64,000 nucleotides of DNA from Dechloromonas sp. HYN0024 (GTDB taxonomy: Bacteria > Pseudomonadota > Gammaproteobacteria > Burkholderiales > Rhodocyclaceae). This document shows positions 25,634 to 34,520 of this stretch, piece after piece (position 1 is the stretch's first letter; every line of letters begins with the position of its first letter). Location: contig NZ_CP031842.1 of NCBI RefSeq assembly GCF_003441615.1, positions 1,196,501-1,260,500 of the forward strand, read 5' to 3'. A program made the translations under genes and the position numbers. The notes below the pieces were generated by a model, which saw only the letters and a list, made by a program, of their open reading frames with translations, was not told where the DNA came from and ran no database searches.

Positions 25634-27710
25634 TGTTGCCCAACGTCAACATCAGTTCGCCTTGGGCATTGTGTGGCTTGGCACGCGATGTGCGGCGACG
25701 CTGGTAGTTCCCCTGGCTGTTCATGTCCCAGCCCTGCTGGTTGTCACCCAGATAGAATTTGAGGCCTTCGGTGATGACCCGCTTTTTCAGCTTGGGATCG
25801 ATAATGGGGAAGGCCAGCTCGATACGTTTGAAGAAATTTCGTTCCATCCAGTCGGCGCTGGACAGGTAAACGGTTTCCTTGCCGCCGGCGAGGAAATAGA
25901 AGATCCGGTGGTGTTCAAGGAAACGGCCGATGATCGAGCGGACGCGAATGTTTTCCGACAGTCCCGGTACGCCAGGACGCAGAGCGCAGACGCCACGGAC
26001 AATGAGGTCGACTTCGACGCCGGCCTTCGAGGCTTCGTAGAGGGCATCGATGACTTCCGGTTCGAGCAGCGAATTCATCTTGGCGACGATGCGGGCCTTG
26101 CCGCCGGCCTTGGCCGTTTCCGTTTCGGCGCGGATCCCGGCAACGACATTGGGTTGCAGCGTGAACGGGGCCTGCCACAGGTGCTTGAGGGTGCGTGCCT
26201 TGCCCAGACCGGTCAGTTGCTTGAAGACTTCGCTGACGTCGTTGGTGATTTCCTCGTTGGCCGTCATCAGACCGAAGTCGGAATAAAGGCGGGCGGTGCG
26301 CGGGTGGTAGTTGCCGGTGCCGAGGTGAGCGTAGCGCTTGAGGCCACCTTCTTCGCGGCGCACGATAAGGAGCGCCTTTGCGTGGGTCTTGTAGCCAACG
26401 ACGCCATAGACCACATGGGCGCCAACGTCTTCGAGCTTGGTAGCCCAGCTGATGTTGGCTTCCTCGTCGAAACGGGCCATCAGTTCGACGACGACGGTGA
26501 CTTCCTTGCCGTTCTGGGCAGCGCGGATCAGCGACTCCATGAGCACTGAGTCGGTACCGGTGCGGTACACCGTCATCTTGATCGCCACCACGGCGGGGTC
26601 GGTCGCCGCCTGGCTGAGGAACTCGATGACCGGCGCGAAGGACTGGTAGGGGTGGTGCAGCAGGACGTCGGTCTTGCGGATGGTGTCAAAAATATTGACG
26701 CCCTTACCGACGGCTTTGGGCAGGCCGGGGACGAAGGGGGTGAATTTCATGTCCGGGCGATCGACCCAGTCCGGGACCTGCATCAGGCGGACGAGATTGA
26801 CCGGGCCATTGACGCGATAGAGATCGGCTGGCTTGAGGTTGAACTGAGCGAGCAGGAATTCGGTCATTGCCTCCGAGCAGTTGTTGGCTACCTCAAGGCG
26901 CACGGCATTGCCGAAATGGCGCTGGGGAAGTTCGCCCTGCAGCTTGGTGCGCAGGTTGGTGACTTCTTCTTCGTCTACGAAGAGGTCCGAGTTGCGCGTG
27001 GCGCGGAACTGGTAGCAGCCGAGGACGGTCATGCCGGTGAACAATTCACCGACAAATTCATGCAGGATCGATGACAGGAAAACGAAGCCATAGGCACAGC
27101 CGGCCAGCTCTTCAGGCAACTGGATAACGCGCGGCAGGACGCGCGGCGCCTGGACGATGGCGGCATTGGAGCTGCGGCCGAAGGCATCCTTGCCTTCGAG
27201 TTCGATGGCGAAATTCAGACTCTTGTTGAGCACTTTCGGGAAAGGATGCGACGGATCGAGCCCAATCGGCGTCAGAACCGGCACCATTTCACGCAGAAAG
27301 TAATTGCGGATCCACTCGCGCTGGGCTTCGTTCCACGACGAACGGCGCAGAAAACGAATGCCTTCTTTGGCGAGCGCCGGCAGGATGATTTCGTTGAAGT
27401 GCTCGTATTGCTCGGTAACGATGGCATGAGCTTCGGCGGAGACCAGCCGGTAGGCTTCCTGGGCGGTCTTGCCATCGGTGGTGACCACGGTGGCATGGGC
27501 TTTGACCTGTTCCTTGAGTCCGGCCATGCGGATCTCGAAGAATTCATCGAGATTGCTCGAAACAATGCACAGAAAGCGCAGCCGTTCGAGCAGTGGCATC
27601 CGCTCGTCCTCTGCCTGAGCGAGAACCCGCCGGTTGAAGGCGAGTAGACCCAGCTCACGGTTGAGATAGTTTTCCGTCGGAAAGCGGGGCTTTGGAAGAG
27701 GATGGGTCAT
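25629..27710 (-). CDS. ppk1: polyphosphate kinase 1
   Basis: At 693 residues this is near E. coli PPK (688). The N-terminal helical domain begins YLNRELGLLAFNRRVLAQ, with SSNLDEFFEIRMAGLKEQ after it. The catalytic His is in VGYKTHAKALL, with HLGTGNYHPRTARLYSD after it, and a second conserved His pair in FLEHHRIFYF. It polymerises phosphate from ATP reversibly. I prefer the ATG at 27710 (MTHPLPKPRF) over one at 27755, matching family length. It is transcribed alone, convergent with the fad operon. Confidence 0.95.
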   Translation of the reverse strand: MTHPLPKPRFPTENYLNRELGLLAFNRRVLAQAEDERMPLLERLRFLCIVSSNLDEFFEIRMAGLKEQVKAHATVVTTDGKTAQEAYRLVSAEAHAIVTEQYEHFNEIILPALAKEGIRFLRRSSWNEAQREWIRNYFLREMVPVLTPIGLDPSHPFPKVLNKSLNFAIELEGKDAFGRSSNAAIVQAPRVLPRVIQLPEELAGCAYGFVFLSSILHEFVGELFTGMTVLGCYQFRATRNSDLFVDEEEVTNLRTKLQGELPQRHFGNAVRLEVANNCSEAMTEFLLAQFNLKPADLYRVNGPVNLVRLMQVPDWVDRPDMKFTPFVPGLPKAVGKGVNIFDTIRKTDVLLHHPYQSFAPVIEFLSQAATDPAVVAIKMTVYRTGTDSVLMESLIRAAQNGKEVTVVVELMARFDEEANISWATKLEDVGAHVVYGVVGYKTHAKALLIVRREEGGLKRYAHLGTGNYHPRTARLYSDFGLMTANEEITNDVSEVFKQLTGLGKARTLKHLWQAPFTLQPNVVAGIRAETETAKAGGKARIVAKMNSLLEPEVIDALYEASKAGVEVDLIVRGVCALRPGVPGLSENIRVRSIIGRFLEHHRIFYFLAGGKETVYLSSADWMERNFFKRIELAFPIIDPKLKKRVITEGLKFYLGDNQQGWDMNSQGNYQRRRTSRAKPHNAQGELMLTLGNS

Positions 27711-27833
27711 CGCGCAAGTTCCATGTGATTCCTGAAGTATATGCCTCAAGATCATAATTTTGTTGCATAAAAATTACAGCACGATGACAGCTGAAGGGCA
27801 TTTGCCGGGATTTGCAAAAACAGCTGATTTTTC

Positions 27834-29174
27834 TCAGGCCCGGCGACTGTCGCCGGATTCAAGTCTGCTTGCCGGGCTCAGCGCGTTGAGCATGGTGTCC
27901 AGCTTGGCATTGGTTTCGGCGAGTTCCTGTAGCGCATCTGAGCCGGCAACAATACCGGCCCCGGCGTGCAACTTGGCGGTATGACCATCGAGCAGGGCGG
28001 AGCGCAGGGCGACGGAAAACTCGCCGTCGCCAGACGCGTTGAGTAGACCGATCCCGCCGCTGTACCAGCCGCTGCGCTGTTCCTTGTGTTCGGCCAGCCA
28101 GGCCTGGGCTGCCAGGACAGGGAAGCCGCCAATGGCTGGTGTCGGGTGAAGTGCCCTGACCAGGTCGAGCAGTGTTGTGTCCGGCCCGACCTTGGCCGAT
28201 ATGCGGCTGCGCAGGTGGTGCAGGTGGCCGGCGGCATGTTCGCTGGCCAGGCCTATGGTCGGCGGCTGGTCGCAGAACGGCAACAGGGCGGCGCAGACCG
28301 CCTCGACGACCAGCGCCTGCTCGTGCCGGTTCTTGCCGGCGGAGAGCGCCAGCGAACCTGGCCAAGAAGTGCCGGCCAGTGCGTCGGCATCGATGCGCTG
28401 GTCGACCAGACGGATCAGACGTTCCGGTGTGGCGCCAAGAAAGTGCTGCTGGCCGTTGCCATAGGCGTACACCAGGCTGGATGGTTGCTGACGGACCAGT
28501 TGCCCGAGAACCCTGCAGGCCGGGAATGGCCCGTCGGCCTCGATGGTTCGGCGACGACTCAGGACGATCTTGGCGACCCGTCCCCCGTCGATGTCCCGCA
28601 GTGCCGCCTTGACGCGGGCCAGCCAGGCTTGTTCGGCCAAACCTTCCGGGCGTTCGCCGCGTTGTTGTGGCAGGTGGGCGGGGGAGGCATTCGCCAACAG
28701 CTTTGGCCATTCGGTGATGGCGTCGGCGAGTCGGCCGGCTGGCGTACTGAGGGTCACCCAGCATTCGCTGGCCACCGTTTCGAGCAGGATGGACGGAATG
28801 GCCAGGAGAGCATTGGGCAGCGGGGCATGGTTGTCGGCAGCGAAGGCGAAGCCGGCAAAGGCGTAGGCCGGCCCGTTGCGCCGCCAGTCCCGGCAGAATC
28901 CGGCGAAAGCGTTGTCCAGTGCGGCGAAGCGGTTGGGGCCGGCGCTCGTGACGTGGAGGGCGTGGCCAATGGCCAGACGATATTCCTGCTGATCGGGCCG
29001 GGCGCGATACCAGTACGGGGTGTCGGCAGGCAGGAGGTTCAGCCAGTCCGTGTCACCGCACCCCAGTGGCAGGCGCAGGCTGACCGGGGCTGCCCCCGGG
29101 GCGCCGGTCGCGAGCGCTTCGAGTTTCGCTAGCGTAGATGGCGCTGTCAGACAGCGGAGCAGGGCATGGATCAC
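27834..29174 (-). CDS. menF: isochorismate synthase (MenF/EntC family)
   Basis: This 446-residue chorismate-binding enzyme has the catalytic-base lysine in GGRVAKIVLSRR, LGATPERLIRL, HPTPAIGGFPVLAAQAWL, and the Mg site region YSGGIGLLNASGDGEF with AGAGIVAGSDALQELAETNA. It converts chorismate to isochorismate. The preceding gene is a MenE-like ligase overlapping by 4 bp, which points to menaquinone synthesis rather than siderophore synthesis. The other men genes are not in the window. Confidence 0.85.
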   Translation of the reverse strand: MIHALLRCLTAPSTLAKLEALATGAPGAAPVSLRLPLGCGDTDWLNLLPADTPYWYRARPDQQEYRLAIGHALHVTSAGPNRFAALDNAFAGFCRDWRRNGPAYAFAGFAFAADNHAPLPNALLAIPSILLETVASECWVTLSTPAGRLADAITEWPKLLANASPAHLPQQRGERPEGLAEQAWLARVKAALRDIDGGRVAKIVLSRRRTIEADGPFPACRVLGQLVRQQPSSLVYAYGNGQQHFLGATPERLIRLVDQRIDADALAGTSWPGSLALSAGKNRHEQALVVEAVCAALLPFCDQPPTIGLASEHAAGHLHHLRSRISAKVGPDTTLLDLVRALHPTPAIGGFPVLAAQAWLAEHKEQRSGWYSGGIGLLNASGDGEFSVALRSALLDGHTAKLHAGAGIVAGSDALQELAETNAKLDTMLNALSPASRLESGDSRRA

Positions 29175-30439
29175 GAGTTGGCCTCGGCAGCCAGACGGCG
29201 CAAGGCGGGGCGTTCCAGCTTGCCGGTCGGGGTGCGGGGCAGGCCGCTGACGCCGAGAACCCGGCGCGGCAAGGCAGCTGACGGCAGGTGTTGGCGGGCG
29301 TATGCGAGTAGTTCGGACGGGGAGGTGGGGCCGACGATCAGGGCGACAATGAGGTCACCCCAGACCGGGTCGGGCTGGCCGGTCACCGCGACATCGACGA
29401 CGCCGGGGCAGGCCGCCAGGCAGGATTCAATCTCCTGTGGATGAACATTGCGGCCACCGCTGATCAGCATGTCATCGGCCCGGCCGAGAATGGTCAGGCT
29501 GCCACAGCTGTCGATCCGGGCGAGGTCGCCGGTGGTCAGCCAGCCATCGGCATCGATGCCGCTGCCGTCGATGTAGCCGGCCATGACCTGCGGACCGCGC
29601 ACGGCAAGGCGGCCATTCTCGCCGATGCGGATGTCGTGGCCGGGCATTGGCTGGCCGACCAGACCAGCATGCCAGGGGCCATCAGCCGGTTTGAAGGTGG
29701 CGAATTGGGCGGCCGTCTCGCTCATTCCGTAGCTGGGGTAGAGCGGCCAGCCGGTGGCCACAGCTTTGTCGTAAAGGGATTGGGCCAGTGCAGCCCCGCC
29801 GATCAGCGCAACGCGCAGGCTGGCCGGTGGTCGGCATCCGATGTCGAGCAGCCGGGCGAGCATGGCCGGGACCAGAGAAATGTGGGTGACCGGATGGCTA
29901 TCCAGGTCGGCGGCAACGTCCTCGGCGGCGAAGCCGTTGTGGAGCAGCATGGTGGCAGAGGCGCGGGCGCAGCGCCAGAGGATTGCCTGGCCGCCGATGT
30001 GGTAGAGCGGCAGGCAGTTCAGCCAGATATCCCCAGGATGCAGGGGGAGGAGGGCATTTGAGGCAGCGGCAGCAGCATCGAGCTGGCGCTGGCCTAGAAC
30101 GACGGCGCGTGGCGTCCCCTCGCTGCCGCTGGTGGCGATGATCAAGGCGGCTTGGTCCGGAATCGTGGCGATGGCTGGTATCGACGGGCCAATTTCAAGG
30201 GGGAAAAACGGCCGGTTGAGGTAGCTGCAGGCATATGCGTGGCGGGCCAGATGCAGGCTGTTGCCTGTCTCGACGATGGCCCACTGACGGCTGGCGATCC
30301 GGGCGGCCAAGCATTCAATGTCCTTGAGCAAGGCGGCAAACGTCACGCTTTCTCCGGCATGCTGCCAGGCGCTGGTCAGCGGATGCTTGGCCGCTGCCTG
30401 CTGCAGATGATTGGCGAGAGAATTCGAAGGGGATGCCAT
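29171..30439 (-). CDS. menE: o-succinylbenzoate-CoA ligase-like AMP-binding enzyme
   Basis: This is a 422-residue adenylate-forming enzyme with LIIATSGSEGTPRAVVLGQ (P-loop), LPLYHIGGQ, YGMSETAAQFAT, TGDLARIDSCGSLTILGRAD and the terminal PRTPTGKLERPAL lysine. The compact length fits MenE, which makes succinylbenzoyl-CoA for menaquinone. I choose the ATG at 30439 because the upstream extension looks non-coding. It overlaps menF by 4 bp. A different aryl-CoA ligase function is possible, but the menF pairing argues against it. Confidence 0.78.
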   Translation of the reverse strand: MASPSNSLANHLQQAAAKHPLTSAWQHAGESVTFAALLKDIECLAARIASRQWAIVETGNSLHLARHAYACSYLNRPFFPLEIGPSIPAIATIPDQAALIIATSGSEGTPRAVVLGQRQLDAAAAASNALLPLHPGDIWLNCLPLYHIGGQAILWRCARASATMLLHNGFAAEDVAADLDSHPVTHISLVPAMLARLLDIGCRPPASLRVALIGGAALAQSLYDKAVATGWPLYPSYGMSETAAQFATFKPADGPWHAGLVGQPMPGHDIRIGENGRLAVRGPQVMAGYIDGSGIDADGWLTTGDLARIDSCGSLTILGRADDMLISGGRNVHPQEIESCLAACPGVVDVAVTGQPDPVWGDLIVALIVGPTSPSELLAYARQHLPSAALPRRVLGVSGLPRTPTGKLERPALRRLAAEANS

Positions 30440-30563
30440 AAGCTTTCGATTATAAATAGGCCCTGCCTTGTTCAAGGCGAGACAGATCAAGAAAATGCCT
30501 TACGATAACGCCTTGGCGCGGGACCGATTTGTCCTGCGGAGAATGGATTTCATGGAGTTTGGT

Positions 30564-31103
30564 ATGGGCAGTAATGACTGGCGATGCGGGGCGCTCAAGG
30601 GGATGGCAGTCGGTCTCTGCCTCATGCTATTGGCTGGTGGGGCGATGGCCGCAACGCCCGGCGAGGTTCCGGTCGGCGCGTTGCTGCCCGAAGCCCAATT
30701 GAATCCGCTGGTCGGCGGCCCCGGCAAGCTCTCGTCATTTCGCGGCAAGCCGGTTCTGATCAATGTCTGGGCTAGCTGGTGCGGCCCCTGCCGGGAGGAG
30801 ATGGGGTCGATCGAGCGTCTCAATCGGCGCTACGGCGGCAAGGCCTTCAACATCGTTGGTATCTCGACTGACGACGATTACGTTGCGGCGGCAAAATTCG
30901 TCAAGGTATCAGGCGTCAGCTTTCCGAATTACATCGACCGTAATCTGGTCCTGGAAAACATGCTGGGGGCAAATCGTTTGCCACTGACCGTGCTGGTCGA
31001 TGGCGATGGTAGGATCATCAAGAAAATTTCCGGGTCGCGGGCCTGGGACAGTCCGGAGGCAATCAACCTGATTACGCAGGCGTTTCGCCTCAAGGCGCAA
31101 TAA
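30564..31103 (+). CDS. TlpA/ResA-like thiol-disulfide oxidoreductase, exported
   Basis: This is a thioredoxin-fold protein with a signal peptide (GMAVGLCLMLLAGGAMA) and the redox site WASWCGPCREEM. It resembles ResA/TlpA proteins that reduce cytochrome c apoproteins or other periplasmic thiols. Starts at 30543, 30552 and 30564 are possible; the last has GGAG six bases away. Near it lie many c-type cytochrome genes (from 34.5 kb), so a heme-attachment role is plausible but inferred. Confidence 0.82.
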   Translation: MGSNDWRCGALKGMAVGLCLMLLAGGAMAATPGEVPVGALLPEAQLNPLVGGPGKLSSFRGKPVLINVWASWCGPCREEMGSIERLNRRYGGKAFNIVGISTDDDYVAAAKFVKVSGVSFPNYIDRNLVLENMLGANRLPLTVLVDGDGRIIKKISGSRAWDSPEAINLITQAFRLKAQ

Positions 31104-31157
31104 ACAGGATTGCGCTATATTGGACTTAGCGGCAGGCCCATCGGCAAGCCTTAGGTT

Positions 31158-32012
31158 CTATTTTTTTGCCACCTTGGTGGCGTCGGTGCTGTAAAAGTAG
31201 ACGCCACAGGTAAAGCGCTTTTTCGACCCGAAATCGAGATCGGCCGGGAACTGGCTGTCATTGTCAGCCCGCTGGGCAGCTAGCGTGTGCAATTGGGTCA
31301 GCGTCTGCATGCCGAGTTTGGCCGCGCGCTCGCGCAGTTCTTCAACCTGGGCTTCACTCAGCGCATCATGGTGCACGCTGCGCTCAAACCACGGATCCCC
31401 GGCTGTCAGCACGTTATCCGCGGCGGCGGCTGCATGATCGCCGAGGTTGTGACCGTAATAGGCGAGCTTTTCTTCCTCGCCTTCCCTCGGCACAAAGGCA
31501 TTGTTGACGAGTACGACTTCGTCCTTCTTGTTGATCTTGACGACGCCCTGGCGCAGCCATTCATCAAGTACCGAGCGCGGGCGAATATCCTGGCTGATAC
31601 TGGCGACCAGCGTTTCAAAGGAGGCCTCGCCGGCCTTGCCGGTCAGCCTGGGCAGCGGGCGTGGCTGGCCGCTTTCATCGAGCCATTGGGCATCGGTGAT
31701 CCACGTTGCAACGACCTGGGCGCTCAGTGAAATCTTGGGTGGCAGATTGGCTTCGACATCGGGCAATTCGCGCAGACGTTTGACATCCTTACGGTGCACA
31801 CCGGTGATCAGACTAATCCGGCTATCGGTAGAGGCCTTGCTGTTGAGCGAAAAGTCACGTTCGGCAACATCGACAAAGACACGCTTGAGCAACTCGATCG
31901 CCATGGGCAGCGTGATCTCGTAAGCCAGCATGACGCGGACGATGGGCGACAGGACTCGATGTATTGCGGAGAGAAGAGCAGAGCGCAGCGGCGACTCGGA
32001 GTTGGCATTCAT
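31158..32012 (-). CDS. DUF6502 family protein
   Basis: This 284-residue protein matches what I know as DUF6502. The N-terminal part has a helix-turn-helix-like look (AIELLKRVFVDVAERDFSLN, ISLITGVHRKDVKRLREL), and the C-terminal part contains WFERSVHHDALSEAQVEEL and a terminal cytochrome-free domain (KRFTCGVYFYSTD). No function is established. It lies 91 bp downstream of the Fe-S/FAD oxidoreductase on the same strand and could be a regulator of that locus; that is inference. Confidence 0.7.
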   Translation of the reverse strand: MNANSESPLRSALLSAIHRVLSPIVRVMLAYEITLPMAIELLKRVFVDVAERDFSLNSKASTDSRISLITGVHRKDVKRLRELPDVEANLPPKISLSAQVVATWITDAQWLDESGQPRPLPRLTGKAGEASFETLVASISQDIRPRSVLDEWLRQGVVKINKKDEVVLVNNAFVPREGEEEKLAYYGHNLGDHAAAAADNVLTAGDPWFERSVHHDALSEAQVEELRERAAKLGMQTLTQLHTLAAQRADNDSQFPADLDFGSKKRFTCGVYFYSTDATKVAKK

Positions 32013-32103
32013 TTGCGGAGAATTTTCCCACTTTCACCGGTAGGGGTAAAGAGGATACCCAGAAAATATGCCAAAAAGCCGAGCTACATCAAATTTCACA
32101 TTG

Positions 32104-33402
32104 TTAATCGCCGTAGCGGGTATTGACCTGAACGCCCATTTTTTTCAGCATCGGTGTCGGCAATTCGCCGCCGGCACAGACGATGACGGCATCGTTCTTC
32201 CGTTCGAGAATTTCATCACCAAACTTGAGGAAGATCTTGTCGGTGGTGATTTCCTTGACCGTGGTTTCGAGCACCTGTTCGATCCGGTTGTCGGCGATGG
32301 CTTCGGCCAGCCGCGTCCGGTTTTTCGGCTTGACCCGGTCGAAGGCCTTGCCGCGATAGCTCAGGGTCACGTGCGTGCCGGCTTCGTTGGCAATGTCGAG
32401 GGCGGCTTCCAGTGCGCTGTCGCCGCCACCGACGACGAGGACGTGCTTGCCACGGTATTGATCGGCCTCGATCAGGCGATAGACCACCTTAGGCTGTTCT
32501 TCGCCCTTGGCACCGAGCTTGCGCGGGGTGCCGCGGCGGCCGATGGCGAGCAGCACACTGGCTGTCGTGTAGGTGGCCTTGTTGGTGCGGATGGTGAATG
32601 CCCCGTCGACCGGGGTGATTTCTTCCATGCGCTCACTGAAATGGATGTTTGGCGTGGCCTTGTTGAGAATGCCCTGCCAGATTTCCATCAGTTCTTCCTT
32701 GCTCACTTCACGTACCTTGATCTCGCCAACTATCGGCAGATTCATCGGGGCTGTCATCACCAGCTTGTTGCGCGGGTAGTGATAGGTGGTGCCGCCGAGC
32801 GAATCTTCCTGCTCAACGGTGACGTAATTCAGGCCGATTTCCTTGGCGGCCAGCGAGGCGGCGATACCGGCCGGGCCCGCCCCGATGATCACCAGATCGT
32901 ACTCGGCCGTGCCGCGCGGCCGGCTCGAAATGGACTTCACAGCCGAGGTGCCCTGGCGGATGGCGTTGCGGATCAGGCCCATGCCGCCGAGTTCGCCGGC
33001 GATGTAAATGCCGGGGATGTTGGTCTGGAAATCCGGATCGACCTCGGGGATGTCCATGCCGCGCTTGGCCGTACCGAAGACCAGCTTGATGGCGCCGACC
33101 GGGCAGGCCGGGGCGCACGCACCATGGCCGATACAGTGGGTGGGATTGATCAGGACACCCTTGCCCTTGATGACCCCGAGGGCATGTTCCGGGCAGGCTC
33201 TGACGCAGGCGCCCGAACCCATGCAGATCGACAGGTCGACCACCGGGTGCAACGATGGTGGCTCGGTCAGGCCAGCTTCCTGGTTTTCCTTGAGAACGGC
33301 GTGGTGGGCGGCTGAAACCTTTTTCTGGGAGCGCAGGTGAAATGCCGCCGGCACCAGTATGAGCAGGGCAGGAAGAATGTAGAAAAGCAGGTCGGAGATC
33401 AT
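32104..33402 (-). CDS. membrane-anchored Fe-S / FAD-NAD(P) oxidoreductase
   Basis: The order in this 432-residue protein is: an N-terminal TM helix (LLFYILPALLILVPAAF), a ferredoxin-like segment (residues 55-110), then a two-dinucleotide-domain oxidoreductase with FAD motif VIIGAGPAGIAASLAA and second GxGxxx motif VLVVGGGDSALEAALDIA. The ferredoxin motifs are unusual: C60-x5-C66-x3-C70 and C90-x5-C96-x3-C100, with Ser63 and His93 where the second Cys usually stands. It may pass electrons from NAD(P)H to the membrane cytochromes encoded divergently. It overlaps the preceding gene by 4 bp. Confidence 0.85.
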   Translation of the reverse strand: MISDLLFYILPALLILVPAAFHLRSQKKVSAAHHAVLKENQEAGLTEPPSLHPVVDLSICMGSGACVRACPEHALGVIKGKGVLINPTHCIGHGACAPACPVGAIKLVFGTAKRGMDIPEVDPDFQTNIPGIYIAGELGGMGLIRNAIRQGTSAVKSISSRPRGTAEYDLVIIGAGPAGIAASLAAKEIGLNYVTVEQEDSLGGTTYHYPRNKLVMTAPMNLPIVGEIKVREVSKEELMEIWQGILNKATPNIHFSERMEEITPVDGAFTIRTNKATYTTASVLLAIGRRGTPRKLGAKGEEQPKVVYRLIEADQYRGKHVLVVGGGDSALEAALDIANEAGTHVTLSYRGKAFDRVKPKNRTRLAEAIADNRIEQVLETTVKEITTDKIFLKFGDEILERKNDAVIVCAGGELPTPMLKKMGVQVNTRYGD

Positions 33403-34361
33403 TCGGCGGCCGCCACAAGTTTGTTTTCCAGCGTGCTGACCGTGCTCATCGGGTCTTCGCCGGGTTGGTGCTGGGCTGTGGCGATGGTGACGGCGAGCGG
33501 TGTTTTCTGGCCAAAATCAAGATGATCAAATGCGTTCCGGATTCCCTGCGCCAATTTGCCGGCCATGGCCTCGGTGGTGTTGGGAAGAAGAATCATGAAG
33601 GTGGTCCGGTCCCACTGGCAGGCGGTATCCGAGGTGCGCAGGCGGTTGGTGATCGTTTCAGCGTATTGGCACAACTGAGCATCTTGGAGCTGGGTCGTGG
33701 CCAGCGGGGTAATCCGGCAGGCCACCAGCGAGAGCGGCAGTTGATGGCGGTCGAAAATCGAGGAGACGTGGGCCAGTTCGGCTTCGAAACATTCAGGTGA
33801 AGGCAGGCCAGTCAGCGGGTCGCGCAGGTTCATGGTGGCGTTGTGATCCGGAGCCGACGACTGAGAGACATAGCGGACGACCAGCGCAACCAGTAGTGAC
33901 AGTATGAGATGTTCGTCCAGGCGTTCGTGCTGACTCGCCATTTGCCAGGTGAGGATGACAAAAAAGCCGCCGAGCAGCAGCCACATCTGACGGGCCATGT
34001 TTTTGTAGCGCCAGGCCCACCAGCCTGCGACAAGGGGCGACCAGAACAATAATGTGGTGGCCAGTTCGGAGGTTGACTGGCTGGGTCCGAAGCGGATGCC
34101 GAGGCTGGCAATGATCAGTACGTAGATGGCGATGTCGACTGCCAGCCCTGCATTGCGCTCGGCAAGCTTCCAGCCGGCCAGATGGGCGATCCAGATAAGC
34201 AGGAGCGGGACGCTGATGGCCAGGTAAATCAAGCCGGTTCCTGTCGGCCAGTGGCGCTGGAATTCAACGCAGGCAATGACGAAGATGCCAAGCAGGCCAC
34301 CCATCGAACCCGCGGAGTTGATTGTGCCGGCTTTTGTCGTGTGCGTGGTGTTTTCGGCCAT
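33399..34361 (-). CDS. membrane protein with degenerate GGDEF domain
   Basis: This 320-residue protein has a 5-6 TM N-terminal half (GGLLGIFVIACVEF, LIYLAISVPLLLIWIAHLAG, GLAVDIAIYVLIIASLGI and further segments) followed by a GGDEF-like domain: NLRDPLTGLPSPECFEAEL is conserved, but the signature reads QWDRTTFMILLP instead of RxGGDEFxxLLP. It cannot be an active diguanylate cyclase by that motif. The start at 34361 has GGAG eight bases upstream. It is the first gene of the operon with the Fe-S/FAD protein. Confidence 0.8.
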   Translation of the reverse strand: MAENTTHTTKAGTINSAGSMGGLLGIFVIACVEFQRHWPTGTGLIYLAISVPLLLIWIAHLAGWKLAERNAGLAVDIAIYVLIIASLGIRFGPSQSTSELATTLLFWSPLVAGWWAWRYKNMARQMWLLLGGFFVILTWQMASQHERLDEHLILSLLVALVVRYVSQSSAPDHNATMNLRDPLTGLPSPECFEAELAHVSSIFDRHQLPLSLVACRITPLATTQLQDAQLCQYAETITNRLRTSDTACQWDRTTFMILLPNTTEAMAGKLAQGIRNAFDHLDFGQKTPLAVTIATAQHQPGEDPMSTVSTLENKLVAAAE

Positions 34362-34520
34362 TTTCGATTTCTCCGGAACGGGGTGTACCTTGCCAAGTAA
34401 ATTTTTTGATATTCTTGAGCCAGTGTGAAATTTTACCTCGCCATGCGGCAACCCGGTAGACTAGTGACAACGGGGCGCTTCGGGCGTCAGGGCTTCGAGC
34501 CGATAACTGAATTGGATTTT

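Noticed and set aside
28086..29132. 348-residue plus-strand frame opposite menF
   Set aside because: menF has all family motifs and a 4-bp overlap with menE; the plus-strand frame has none.
34395..34436. FNR-type box upstream of the cytochrome b gene
   Set aside because: TTGATATTC lacks the ATCAA half at the right spacing.
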